Below are positions 1 through 6,962 of a stretch of 10,575 nucleotides of DNA, in pieces. Position 1 is the first letter of the stretch. Every line of letters starts with the position of its first letter. The DNA is taken from positions 1 to 10,575 of the forward strand of contig CAJUGU010000132.1 of assembly GCA_910586105.1 (NCBI GenBank), written 5' to 3'. A program made the position numbers and the translations under genes. This DNA comes from an uncultured Eubacteriales bacterium. GTDB lineage: Bacteria; Bacillota; Clostridia; Oscillospirales; Butyricicoccaceae. The notes below the pieces were generated by a model. That model was not told where the DNA came from and made no database searches. It was given only the letters and a program-made list of their open reading frames with translations.

Positions 1-16
1 TTCTTGCCCCCAGCGT

Positions 17-46
17 CTTATTCAATGGTGTGTTTACCATTGTCAA
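17..46 (-). promoter_or_regulatory. Candidate leftward sigma-A promoter
   Basis: On the minus strand a perfect -35 hexamer TTGACA (46-41) is followed after 18 nt by AATAAG (22-17), which matches four of six -10 bases. Transcription would run off the left edge of the window, so the target gene is not visible. A 7-bp inverted repeat fills the spacer. The -10 is weak, so this is a candidate only. Confidence 0.4.
23..42. repeat. Operator-like inverted repeat in the leftward promoter spacer
   Basis: CAATGGT (23-29) and ACCATTG (36-42) form a perfect 7-bp inverted repeat with a 6-nt centre. It spans the spacer of the leftward promoter candidate and overlaps the last two bases of its -35. No T-tract follows on either strand, so a terminator is unlikely. 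A repressor operator is the natural reading, but no regulator gene is visible in the window. Confidence 0.4.
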
Positions 47-135
47 GCGATGCTACCGGAATAGTTTTTGGAAAAATTTTTTCACGTACTGAAAACGGTG
101 CTTTCCTACGGTCGCGCCGCTCTTTGAGAAAGTAT

Positions 136-169
136 GCTGCATGGATGCACAGCTTTGCGCCCATGCAGC
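136..169. repeat. Hairpin-forming inverted repeat upstream of the CAT-family gene
   Basis: GCTGCATGG (136-144) pairs perfectly with CCATGCAGC (161-169). Inside, GCA (147-149) can pair with TGC (156-158), leaving a 6-nt loop. No real T-tract follows on either strand. The element lies upstream of the CAT-family promoter, so it is not in that transcript's leader. It could be a protein-binding site or part of an upstream transcript. Confidence 0.45.
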
Positions 170-219
170 GTCTTACGCTTTAAAAATTTTGTAAAAACGG
201 GTCTCTTCGCTGAAATTTA

Positions 220-228
220 TGTTATAAT
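220..228 (+). promoter_or_regulatory. Extended -10 promoter of the CAT-family gene
   Basis: TGTTATAAT at 220-228 is a perfect extended -10 (TGnTATAAT). No recognisable -35 lies 16-18 nt upstream, which fits an extended -10 promoter. The ribosome binding site AAGGAGG (237-243) lies close downstream, so the predicted leader is very short, roughly 15-20 nt. Confidence 0.7.
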
Positions 229-252
229 GAAGAAAAAAGGAGGCGTTTCCCC

Positions 253-903
253 ATGGGCTTTACCCCGATCTACCTGACGAGCTGGCCCCGCGCGTCACAT
301 TTTGAATATTACAGCAAGCAGATCCGCACCAATTATGGGATAACGGTACGCTTGGACGTTACCCGGCTGCTCCATTGGACCCATTCGCACCGCCTGCACT
401 TTTATCCGGCGATGCTGTATGCCATCATGCGTGCAGTAAATAGCCGTCCGGAATTCCGTATGGCATATCGCGACGGCGTTCTGGGCTATTACGATCTCTG
501 CCACCCGTCTTATACGATCTTTCATCCGGACGACCACACTTTTTCGGATATTTGGAGTGAATATGACTCCGATTTCCGCCGGTTTTACGTTTCTGTACAG
601 CAGGATATGGAACAATGGCGCGACGTAAAGGGCATAAAAACTAAGCCGGGGCGTCCGGAAAACTTCTGTCCGATTTCCTGTGTCCCCTGGCTGGATTTTA
701 CATCGGTCGCTCATGATACGACCGGCCCCGGCCCGATGTATTTCCCGGTCATTACCTTTGGGAAATACACGGAAAATGACGGGAAATTTACCCTTCCACT
801 GTGTCTGCATATCAATCATGCCGCTGCCGACGGCTGGCATACTTCCATGTTGCTTTCCGATCTGCAAGCCCTCCTGGATGATTGTGGGAATTGGATGGTG
901 TAA
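253..903 (+). CDS. Chloramphenicol acetyltransferase-family protein (CatA-type)
   Basis: This 216-residue protein has the usual length of a trimeric type-A chloramphenicol O-acetyltransferase, which transfers acetyl from acetyl-CoA to the drug's 3-hydroxyl. The N-terminal WPRASHFEYY (11-20) fits the family's W-x-R-x-x-x-F-E-Y/H-Y pattern. PW-x-x-F-x-S (145-151) places Ser151 at the transition-state serine. HAAADGWH (189-196) gives the catalytic His189 and the structural Asp193. The canonical paired histidine before the catalytic one is Asn188 here. AAGGAGG sits 9 nt before the ATG. The gene has its own promoter and converges on the HAD gene. The family and active-site layout are clear. Whether chloramphenicol is the substrate is inference, because divergent members can be inactive on it. 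Confidence 0.88.
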   Translation: MGFTPIYLTSWPRASHFEYYSKQIRTNYGITVRLDVTRLLHWTHSHRLHFYPAMLYAIMRAVNSRPEFRMAYRDGVLGYYDLCHPSYTIFHPDDHTFSDIWSEYDSDFRRFYVSVQQDMEQWRDVKGIKTKPGRPENFCPISCVPWLDFTSVAHDTTGPGPMYFPVITFGKYTENDGKFTLPLCLHINHAAADGWHTSMLLSDLQALLDDCGNWMV

Positions 904-925
904 AGGCAATCGCCTGTCTTTTTTC
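904..925 (+). terminator. Weak terminator candidate after the CAT-family gene
   Basis: Right after the stop codon, AGGC (904-907) and GCCT (912-915) form a 4-bp stem with a 4-nt loop. TGT, C and six T residues (919-924) follow. The T-tract is good but the stem is short. Plus-strand transcription may instead end at the larger hairpin at 1018-1055. Confidence 0.35.
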
Positions 926-1011
926 ACACTCGTCCCCCAGTTCGCTAAATCCTGTAATGCAATCTGCTTCACACCTCATATCCCCGCATGTTGACCTTGC
1001 TCCTTCCCCGC

Positions 1012-1055
1012 AAAAACACCGGGCTGACAGGAAATTTATTTCCTGTCAGCCCGGT
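1012..1055 (-). terminator. Strong intrinsic terminator of the minus-strand gene cluster
   Basis: A perfect inverted repeat of up to 18 bp (1018-1035 with 1038-1055) has outer GC-rich segments CCGGGCTGACAGG and CCTGTCAGCCCGG. On the minus strand it is followed directly by GTTTTTG (1017-1011). It starts about 20 nt past the HAD stop codon. The plus-strand side has only scattered Ts, so it is mainly a minus-strand terminator, although the stem could also slow the convergent CAT-family transcript. Confidence 0.88.
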
Positions 1056-1074
1056 TCTTCGATCCATCTATCGG

Positions 1075-1884
1075 TCAATCCGGATACCGTTTTGCCAATT
1101 CCTCCACGATCTGTGCGATCGCGCCGTGGTCGTTATCACAAACAATCTCATTCGCAGCCTTGCGGACACATTCCTCGCCGTTTTCCGGCACAAACGAATA
1201 AAATTCCTGCACCATCGACAGATCGTTCGCACTGTCCCCCGCCGTATATACGTGTTCATGCGCGATCCCGCACAGCTCCGCGACCTGCGCGACGGCTTTC
1301 CCCTTCGTCGCCTGCGAAGAAGTCACCTCGCAGAAGATCGGCATGGCGGACGCGGTCGAAAACCGGTCGCCGAACGCCTGCAAATGGGTTTGCAGCTGCG
1401 CGATCTCCTCCGGTTCGCCGGTCAGATTGAGCTTGCTCCATTCCGTACAGGGCGGCAGTTCGTCCAACGAACGGCAGGGCGGCGCAATGCCCAGTATCCG
1501 GAAGTGCTGCCGAGTCATCCGGCTATTATACAAAATAAATATTTTGTCTTGTACATAAACCTCTGCGCCGATCCCCGGCACGCTTTCACGGGCGGCTTGC
1601 AGCAGCGCAAGCGTTTCCGCAGGCATACTGTTATGCCGCAGGAGCGTCCCGTCGGTATCGTATACCAGCGACCCGTTCAGGCAGACATAGGGCGCGTTGA
1701 CCGGCACGTCGTTAAAATACATCCGCGTGACCTCGACCGCGCGCCCGGTCGATACGCAGAAGCGTCCCCCCTGCTCGGTAAACCAGCGGAGCGCTTCACG
1801 GTCCTTGTTTCCGATCAGGCGGCTGCTGTTGAGCAGCGTGCCGTCCATATCACTCGCTAACAATACGTTTTCAAAGCGTTTCAT
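1075..1884 (-). CDS. Cof-type HAD-IIB family hydrolase
   Basis: This 269-residue protein carries all four HAD phosphatase motifs. Motif I is DMDGTLL with nucleophile Asp12 and acid/base Asp14, motif II is STGR with Ser45, motif III is Lys194 in TKGKAV, and motif IV is GDSANDLSM with Asp217 and Asp221. The region between motifs II and III has the size of the IIB (Cof/YidA) cap domain, which handles small sugar phosphates, nucleotides or flavin phosphates. The substrate cannot be read from sequence. The ATG overlaps the rluD stop as ATGA, and GAGG (1896-1893) lies 8 nt upstream, so it is probably translated with rluD. It is the last gene before the strong terminator and occupies the place where Bacillus has pyrR after rluD. 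Confidence 0.9.
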   Translation of the reverse strand: MKRFENVLLASDMDGTLLNSSRLIGNKDREALRWFTEQGGRFCVSTGRAVEVTRMYFNDVPVNAPYVCLNGSLVYDTDGTLLRHNSMPAETLALLQAARESVPGIGAEVYVQDKIFILYNSRMTRQHFRILGIAPPCRSLDELPPCTEWSKLNLTGEPEEIAQLQTHLQAFGDRFSTASAMPIFCEVTSSQATKGKAVAQVAELCGIAHEHVYTAGDSANDLSMVQEFYSFVPENGEECVRKAANEIVCDNDHGAIAQIVEELAKRYPD

Positions 1885-2804
1885 GTCATTTTCCTCAGCT
1901 TATCAAGGATTTCCGTGAAATATCCCGGCAAAGGTGCGTCAAAACGCATCTCTTCCCCGGTTTCCGGATGTACCAGCGTCAAATGCGCCGCGTGCAAGCA
2001 TTGCCCGCCGATCGACGAAAAACGGTCTTTCGGCGCCCCATAAACCGGATCGCCAACGATCGGGTGCCCAGAAAACGCCATATGCACGCGGATCTGGTGC
2101 GTGCGTCCGGTCTCAAGCCGAAAGCCCATGTGAGAATACCCCGGATATGCAGCAAGCGTCTGATAATGCGTGACCGCTTCCCTCCCGCCTGTGCCGACCG
2201 CCATCTTTTTCCGGTCGGTCGGGTGTCGCAGGATCGGCTGGTCGACCGTTCCCTCCGGTTCGCGGAATACGCCGATCACGATGCCTTCATACTCCCGCCG
2301 GACTGCGTGACGCTGGATTTGTTCCGACAGATGCTGGTGCGCCGCGTCGTTTTTCGCCACGACCAGCAGCCCCGAGGTGTCCTTATCGATCCGATGCACG
2401 ATGCCGGGGCGCAGTTCGCCGTTGATTCCGGACAGACGTTCCCCACAGTGATACATCAACGCGTTGACCAGCGTGCCACTCCAGTTCCCCGCCGCCGGAT
2501 GGACAACCATGCCGCGCGCCTTGTTGACAACGACGATCGAATCATCCTCGTAGACAATATCCAGCGGCAGGTTTTCGGGCGTCAAGTCAATCAGCTTTAC
2601 ATCCGGCAATCTCACATGGATTTCGTCCGTTTCCGCGATCTTATAGTTTTTTTTCCGCGCTTTGCCGTCGATTGTTACCGCTCCTTCCGACAGCAGCCGC
2701 TGCGCGGCGCTGCGCGTGATTCCGGGTACAGCGCTGCTCAAAAAGGCGTCGATGCGCTGCCCGGCAGCCTCCACTCCCGGATGCAAAGCCAGTGTTTCAG
2801 CCAT
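1881..2804 (-). CDS. rluD: RluD-type large-subunit pseudouridine synthase (RluA family)
   Basis: The protein isomerises uridines to pseudouridine in 23S rRNA. From the ATG at 2804 it has 307 residues. An S4 RNA-binding domain spans about 15-65, with IDAFLSS and RSAAQRLL typical of the family. The RluA-type catalytic domain spans about 80-300. HRIDKDTSG (137-145) contains the catalytic Asp140, and RTHQIRVHM lies further on. An in-frame upstream start at 2903 would add 33 unrelated residues; I rejected it because GAGGTG (2817-2812) lies 7 nt before the 2804 ATG and the protein then begins like the family. The start overlaps lspA by 8 nt. The position after lspA matches ylyB of Bacillus. The exact target uridines are inferred from the family. 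Confidence 0.93.
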   Translation of the reverse strand: MAETLALHPGVEAAGQRIDAFLSSAVPGITRSAAQRLLSEGAVTIDGKARKKNYKIAETDEIHVRLPDVKLIDLTPENLPLDIVYEDDSIVVVNKARGMVVHPAAGNWSGTLVNALMYHCGERLSGINGELRPGIVHRIDKDTSGLLVVAKNDAAHQHLSEQIQRHAVRREYEGIVIGVFREPEGTVDQPILRHPTDRKKMAVGTGGREAVTHYQTLAAYPGYSHMGFRLETGRTHQIRVHMAFSGHPIVGDPVYGAPKDRFSSIGGQCLHAAHLTLVHPETGEEMRFDAPLPGYFTEILDKLRKMT

Positions 2805-3276
2805 CCGCCCCCACCTCTTTCTCCGGTTTTTCCAAACTTTTATGCTGGAATTGAACGTAGACAAAGAATAAGGCTGCCCCAACGCATACGAAAATATCCG
2901 CAACGTTGAATACCGGGAAGTCGATCAGCTTGAAATAAAACAAGTCGACGACGTAGCCGCGGAAGATCCGGTCAATGAAATTGCCGACCGCCCCGCCAAA
3001 CAGCAGATAAAGCGACCACTTCCCCATTGTCGTTTGGATCATGCCCCGCCGGAGCGCCAGCGCGATCGCCGCGAGCACCAGCGGCGTGAGGATCAAGAAC
3101 AGCATCCGCTGGCCGAGGAACAGCCCGAACGCGGAGCCCCGGTTCTCTATATAGGTCAGATGAAAAATACCTTCCAGCAACGGGATGTCCCCGAGGGGCA
3201 GGAGCACATGCACCGCCCACCACTTGACCGCCTGATCCAGCGCGATCATGCCCAATATCGATAAAACAGCCAGCAT
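2797..3276 (-). CDS. lspA: Lipoprotein signal peptidase (signal peptidase II)
   Basis: This membrane aspartyl protease removes signal peptides from diacylglyceryl-modified prolipoproteins. It has 159 residues from the ATG at 3276. There are four hydrophobic segments, roughly 1-18, 56-76, 85-103 and 122-142. Conserved residues are Asp14, Asn99 and Asp102 in GNFIDR, and Asn124, Ala126 and Asp127 in FNVAD. Asp102 and Asp127 should be the catalytic pair. AGGAG (3291-3287) lies 10 nt upstream of the start. Starting at 3417 would add 47 residues that lie within the end of ileS and across the hairpin, so that start was rejected. The 3' end overlaps rluD by 8 nt, so the two are probably co-translated. 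A terminator-like hairpin separates it from ileS. Confidence 0.95.
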   Translation of the reverse strand: MLAVLSILGMIALDQAVKWWAVHVLLPLGDIPLLEGIFHLTYIENRGSAFGLFLGQRMLFLILTPLVLAAIALALRRGMIQTTMGKWSLYLLFGGAVGNFIDRIFRGYVVDLFYFKLIDFPVFNVADIFVCVGAALFFVYVQFQHKSLEKPEKEVGADG

Positions 3277-3295
3277 ACGCGTTCCTCTCCTGAAG

Positions 3296-3323
3296 AAAAG
3301 GGGCAGGCAAACGCGCCTGCCCC
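3296..3323 (-). terminator. Intrinsic terminator or attenuator between ileS and lspA
   Basis: On the minus strand a 9-bp perfect stem GGGGCAGGC/GCCTGCCCC (3323-3315 with 3308-3300) with a 6-nt loop is followed by TTTTCTT (3299-3293). It is preceded by AAAAACTT, so it also looks terminator-like from the other strand. It begins 12 nt past the ileS stop, and its base lies 23 nt before the lspA start codon. It should terminate part or all of the ileS transcription. Confidence 0.75.
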
Positions 3324-3335
3324 AAGTTTTTGATA

Positions 3336-6128
3336 TCAACCGACAACCGATGCGCAGCGCGCGCACAGGGTCGGGTGTTTGGCGTTTGATCCAACACTGC
3401 GAATGAGCTTCCAGCAACGCTCACACTTTTCATTTTCCGCATGTGTAACGGAAACCTTAGCGCCGTCGCGATTTTCGGCGGTCTTCGGCGCGCCTTCGCC
3501 GGAAACCAGCTGGATCTCGGAAACGATGCACAGGTCTGCAAGTGCTTCCGGCGTAAAGCGCTCGGTGAAGTAACGGTGTGCTTCTTCCCCAAACTCTACG
3601 GTGACGGCGGCTTCCAGCGGCTTGCCGACGATCTTCTGGTTCCGGGCCGCTTCCAGCGCACGGTTGATCTCGTCGCGCAGGGCCAGCAGACGGTTCCACT
3701 TCTGTTGCCGCTCTACATCGAATCCATAGGCGGCATTGGGCGCAGGCATCTGGTTGAGCGCGATGTTGCGCAGGTCGTCCCCTTCCCGATGAGGCATCGC
3801 CTTCCAAATTTCGTCCGAAGTGAAGCACAGGATCGGGGCGATCATACGGACGATCGCATCCAGGATGTGGAACATCGCGGTCTGTGCAGACAGGCGCGAC
3901 TTCCCTTCGTCGCAGTACAGGCGATCCTTGATCACGTCGAGATAGAAGTTGGACATATCCACGACGCAGAAATTATGGATCGCATGCAGCACGGTGTGGA
4001 ATTCATATGCGTCATAGCCCGCGATCACCTTCGTGACCAGCTCGTTCAGCTTCATCAGCGCCCACTGGTCAAGCTCTTCCAGCTGTTCATACGGCAGCAG
4101 CTGCGAGATCTCGAAGCCGTTCAGGTTGCCGAGGATATACCGCGCGGTGTTGCGGATCTTGAGGTAATTCTGCGACAGGTGCTTGAACATTTCTTTGGAA
4201 ATGCGCATATCCTGCTGGTAATTCGACGAGGAGACCCACAAACGCAGGATATCCGCGCCGTATTCCTTCAAAATATCCTGCGGATTGATGCCGTTGCCGA
4301 GCGACTTGGACATTTTCTGACGTTCCTCGTCGACGATCATGCCGTGCGTGATAACAGTCTTATATGGCGCGACGCCTTTGGTCGCGATCGAGGTCAGCAT
4401 CGAGGACTGGAACCAGCCGCGATACTGGTCATTGCCTTCCAGATAAACGTCCGCCGGGAATTTCATATGGGGGAACTTCCCGCCTTCGAGAACCGCCGCG
4501 TGGGACGAACCAGAGTCGAACCAGACGTCCATGGTGTCGGTTTCCTTGTCGAAGGAACCGCAGCCGCATTCGCACTTGATATCGTCCGGCAAAATTTCGG
4601 AGGCGTCCAGCTCGAACCATGCGTTGGAGCCGCGCTCGCGAAACAGCTCGGAAACGATCTTGATCGTGCGTTCGTTGACCAGCGGCTTGCCGCAGTCCTT
4701 GCAGAAGAAGATCGGGATCGGCACGCCCCAAATCCGCTGGCGCGAAATGCACCAGTCGGAGCGCTCCTGGATCATGGAGGTCATGCGCTCCTCGCCCCAG
4801 CCGGGCAGCCAGGTGATATGGCGGCAGGCCTCAACGGCGTCGTCCTTCAGTGCGTCGATCGAGCAGAACCACTGTTCGGTGGTGCGGAAAATGATCGGGT
4901 TTTTGCAGCGCCAGCAGTGCGGGTAGGAGTGTACGATATCCTCGGTTGCGAGCAGCGCGCCGCAGTCGTCGAGATCCTTGAGGATCACTTCATTGGAATC
5001 GTCGACGTACATCCCTTCGTATTTGCCGGATTCTGCGGTATGGCAGCCCTTTTCATCAACCGGGACGATGATCGGGATCTGATATTTCTGGCAGACGATA
5101 AAGTCGTCCGCGCCGAAGCCGGGCGCCGTGTGGACACAGCCGGTGCCGGCGTCAAGGGTAACATGCTCGCCGGTGATAACGACCGAAGCGCGGTCGTAGA
5201 GCGGGTGCTTGGTCTGGATCATTTCCAGATCGGAACCCAGCACGGTCGCGAGAACCTCCCACGAGGAGATACCGGCGGTCTCCATGACCGACTTGACCAG
5301 CTCCTTCGCAAGCACGTAAATCTCACCGTTCGGGACTTTTACGAAATCATATTCAAAGAACGGGTTCAAAGAAATCGCAAGGTTGCCCGGGATCGTCCAG
5401 GTCGTGGTCGTCCAGATCACGAAATACACGTTTTCGATCGAGCCGAGCAGCTTGGAGATTACACCTTTGTCGTCGGTCACGGCGAACTTGACGAAGATCG
5501 ACTTGCAGGGCACATCCTGATATTCGATCTCGGCCTCCGCCAGCGCGGTCTCGTCCTTCGGACACCAGTAAACCGGCTTCATGCCTTTGTAAATGAAGCC
5601 TTTTTTCACCATTTCGCCGAAGACCTCGATCTGCTTGGCCTCAAAATCATGGGTCAGCGTGAGGTACGGGTTGTCCCAATCGCCGATCACGCCCAGGCGC
5701 TTGAACTCCGTGCGCTGGGTGTCGACATGCTTGCGCGCGAACTCCTCGCATTTGGAGCGGAATTCCGCGACCGAAACCTTGTCCCGATCCATCCCGTAGG
5801 CCTTGATTGCCTGCCGCTCAATGGGCAGACCGTGGGTATCCCAACCCGGCGTATACGGGGCGTGGAAACCCGCCATATTCTTGTATCGGACGATAATGTC
5901 CTTCAAGATCTTGTTGAGGGCGTGTCCCATATGCAGGTTACCGTTGGCATACGGGGGGCCGTCGTGGAGGATGAACAGGGGCTTGCCCCCGTTTTTCTCC
6001 ATCAGCTGTTGATAAAGATCGTCCTTCTCCCACTGTTCCAGAAAACCGGGTTCCCGCTTGGGCAGTCCCGCACGCATCGGGAAATCGGTTTTCGGCAGGT
6101 GGATGGTTGCATTGTAATCCTGCGGCAT
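3336..6128 (-). CDS. ileS: Isoleucyl-tRNA synthetase
   Basis: This class I synthetase charges tRNA-Ile. It has 930 residues, the usual bacterial size. The N-terminus, with LPKTDFPMRAGLPKREP near 11-27, is typical and supports the start at 6128; AAAGGA lies about 12 nt upstream. The HIGH signature is HMGH (66-69). The CP1 editing domain shows the threonine-rich WTTTTW near 238-243 and HTAPGFGADDF ending at 343, where Asp341-Asp342 mark the position of the conserved editing aspartate. KMSKS is at 605-609. A C-terminal zinc site is formed by Cys902, Cys905, Cys922 and Cys925, as in bacterial-type IleRS. A second cysteine cluster (CKDCG, CECGC) lies before KMSKS. Only 37 nt separate it from divIVA, with no room for a T-box leader. 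Confidence 0.98.
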   Translation of the reverse strand: MPQDYNATIHLPKTDFPMRAGLPKREPGFLEQWEKDDLYQQLMEKNGGKPLFILHDGPPYANGNLHMGHALNKILKDIIVRYKNMAGFHAPYTPGWDTHGLPIERQAIKAYGMDRDKVSVAEFRSKCEEFARKHVDTQRTEFKRLGVIGDWDNPYLTLTHDFEAKQIEVFGEMVKKGFIYKGMKPVYWCPKDETALAEAEIEYQDVPCKSIFVKFAVTDDKGVISKLLGSIENVYFVIWTTTTWTIPGNLAISLNPFFEYDFVKVPNGEIYVLAKELVKSVMETAGISSWEVLATVLGSDLEMIQTKHPLYDRASVVITGEHVTLDAGTGCVHTAPGFGADDFIVCQKYQIPIIVPVDEKGCHTAESGKYEGMYVDDSNEVILKDLDDCGALLATEDIVHSYPHCWRCKNPIIFRTTEQWFCSIDALKDDAVEACRHITWLPGWGEERMTSMIQERSDWCISRQRIWGVPIPIFFCKDCGKPLVNERTIKIVSELFRERGSNAWFELDASEILPDDIKCECGCGSFDKETDTMDVWFDSGSSHAAVLEGGKFPHMKFPADVYLEGNDQYRGWFQSSMLTSIATKGVAPYKTVITHGMIVDEERQKMSKSLGNGINPQDILKEYGADILRLWVSSSNYQQDMRISKEMFKHLSQNYLKIRNTARYILGNLNGFEISQLLPYEQLEELDQWALMKLNELVTKVIAGYDAYEFHTVLHAIHNFCVVDMSNFYLDVIKDRLYCDEGKSRLSAQTAMFHILDAIVRMIAPILCFTSDEIWKAMPHREGDDLRNIALNQMPAPNAAYGFDVERQQKWNRLLALRDEINRALEAARNQKIVGKPLEAAVTVEFGEEAHRYFTERFTPEALADLCIVSEIQLVSGEGAPKTAENRDGAKVSVTHAENEKCERCWKLIRSVGSNAKHPTLCARCASVVG

Positions 6129-6165
6129 CTACCGTTTCAGTCCTTTCCTAACGAAATATGTATCC

Positions 6166-6915
6166 TTATCGATCCTCAGTGGGATTATAATCCGCACCGA
6201 ATTTCAAGTCTCCAAAATCAAAATCGCGTCGGCCATGCTGCTCGGGAAGCGGCTCCGCGCTGCTTGCCAGCGTGACCTCCATCACGTTGAAGCGGGTCGT
6301 CGGCTGCTGCACGACCTTTACGTCTTCGTTTTCATCCGCTTCCACGGCGACCGTCCCCTCGGCTGCGGCGACCGCCTGCGTCGGCATGGGCTGCGGGCGG
6401 GTATCGCTGGATACGGGTTCCACGACCGCCTTGGCGACCGCAGGCGCGCTTTCGATCGCCAGATCGTCGGACGCCGACATCTTCATCAGCATCTTAGTCT
6501 GTTCGTCATACAGCGCGGTCACATGGGACAGGAACTGCGCCGTTTTTTCCTTCGCAGTGTGCAGCTTCCGTGATTCGGCTTCGATCTGGACGCGGTACGC
6601 CTCGATCTGTTCGTCCGCGTTCTGACGCGCTTCGGCGATCAGCTGAGCCGACTCCGCCTGCGCCTTGTCAATGGTCTCCTGCGCGATGCTCTGCGCTGAA
6701 ACCAGCGCGCGCCGCATCCCGTTCTCCACGCTGCGGTATTCCTCTATCTTATCCACGAGAACCTTCATCTTCGATTTCAGCGCCGCGTTCTCCTTTTGGA
6801 GCGAGGCATATTCCTCCGCCAGCATCTCCATAAAGTCGTCGACAGCCTTCTGATCGTAGCCGCCGAACACGGCTTTTTCAAAATTCGTTGCCTGAATTTC
6901 CTGCACTGTCAGCAT
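6166..6915 (-). CDS. divIVA: DivIVA-family cell-division / polarity protein
   Basis: DivIVA proteins sense negative membrane curvature at septa and poles and recruit division or cell-wall partners. The best start is the ATG at 6915, giving 249 residues, because AAGGAG (6930-6925) is 9 nt upstream; the ATG at 6921 would be only 3 nt away and a GTG at 6942 lies before the site. The N-terminal domain MLTVQEIQATNFEKAVFGGYD aligns with the lipid-binding domain: Phe17 and Tyr20 are kept, but the arginine of the F-R-G-Y-D loop is Gly18. A long coiled coil covers roughly 25-145. The C-terminal ~100 residues are Ala/Pro/Val/Glu-rich, low in complexity and probably disordered. Its place between ylmG and ileS matches Bacillus and Clostridia. 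Confidence 0.92.
   Translation of the reverse strand: MLTVQEIQATNFEKAVFGGYDQKAVDDFMEMLAEEYASLQKENAALKSKMKVLVDKIEEYRSVENGMRRALVSAQSIAQETIDKAQAESAQLIAEARQNADEQIEAYRVQIEAESRKLHTAKEKTAQFLSHVTALYDEQTKMLMKMSASDDLAIESAPAVAKAVVEPVSSDTRPQPMPTQAVAAAEGTVAVEADENEDVKVVQQPTTRFNVMEVTLASSAEPLPEQHGRRDFDFGDLKFGADYNPTEDR
6184..6212 (-). promoter_or_regulatory. Possible weak promoter for ileS inside the end of divIVA
   Basis: On the minus strand a perfect TATAAT (6189-6184) sits inside the last codons of divIVA, about 56 nt before the ileS start. The -35 position at 17-nt spacing reads GAGACT and matches only three of six bases. The hexamer is part of the exact palindrome GGATTATAATCC (6182-6193). Coding constraint may explain it, so confidence is low. 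Confidence 0.25.
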
Positions 6916-6941
6916 ATCCATAAACTCCTTCAAAAATATCA

Positions 6942-6962
6942 CGCCGTATGACAGCTACGGCG
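6942..6962. repeat. Short inverted repeat in the divIVA leader
   Basis: CGCCGTA (6942-6948) and TACGGCG (6956-6962) form a perfect 7-bp stem with a 7-nt loop. The repeat lies 12 nt upstream of the AAGGAG that serves divIVA. No T-tract follows. It may be an mRNA structure near the ribosome binding site or an operator. Confidence 0.4.

Noticed and set aside
988..1860. Plus-strand open frame opposite the HAD gene
   Set aside because: It has no family features, crosses the strong terminator hairpin and is explained as antisense shadow of a gene with all four HAD motifs.
2805..2903. Longer N-terminus for rluD starting at 2903
   Set aside because: The added 33 residues do not resemble the family and lie within lspA; GAGGTG is correctly spaced for the ATG at 2804.
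1968..2909. Plus-strand open frame opposite rluD
   Set aside because: Arg-rich shadow sequence without a ribosome binding site; rluD is well supported on the other strand.
3277..3417. Longer N-terminus for lspA starting at 3417
   Set aside because: It would run through the end of ileS and the terminator hairpin and add a basic tail before the first TM helix; the ATG at 3276 has a good AGGAG.
6129..6165. T-box leader for ileS
   Set aside because: The divIVA-ileS gap is 37 nt, far too short, and no T-box sequence or antiterminator is visible upstream.
3441..6275. Long plus-strand open frame of 944 codons opposite ileS and the end of divIVA
   Set aside because: It is a mirror of the ileS codon bias in GC-rich DNA. 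Its translation is Arg/His/Asp-rich with no recognisable domain, it lacks a ribosome binding site, and ileS on the other strand is unambiguous.
6643..6671. TTGACA on the minus strand inside divIVA as a promoter
   Set aside because: No -10-like hexamer lies 16-18 nt downstream; the bases are explained by coiled-coil codons.
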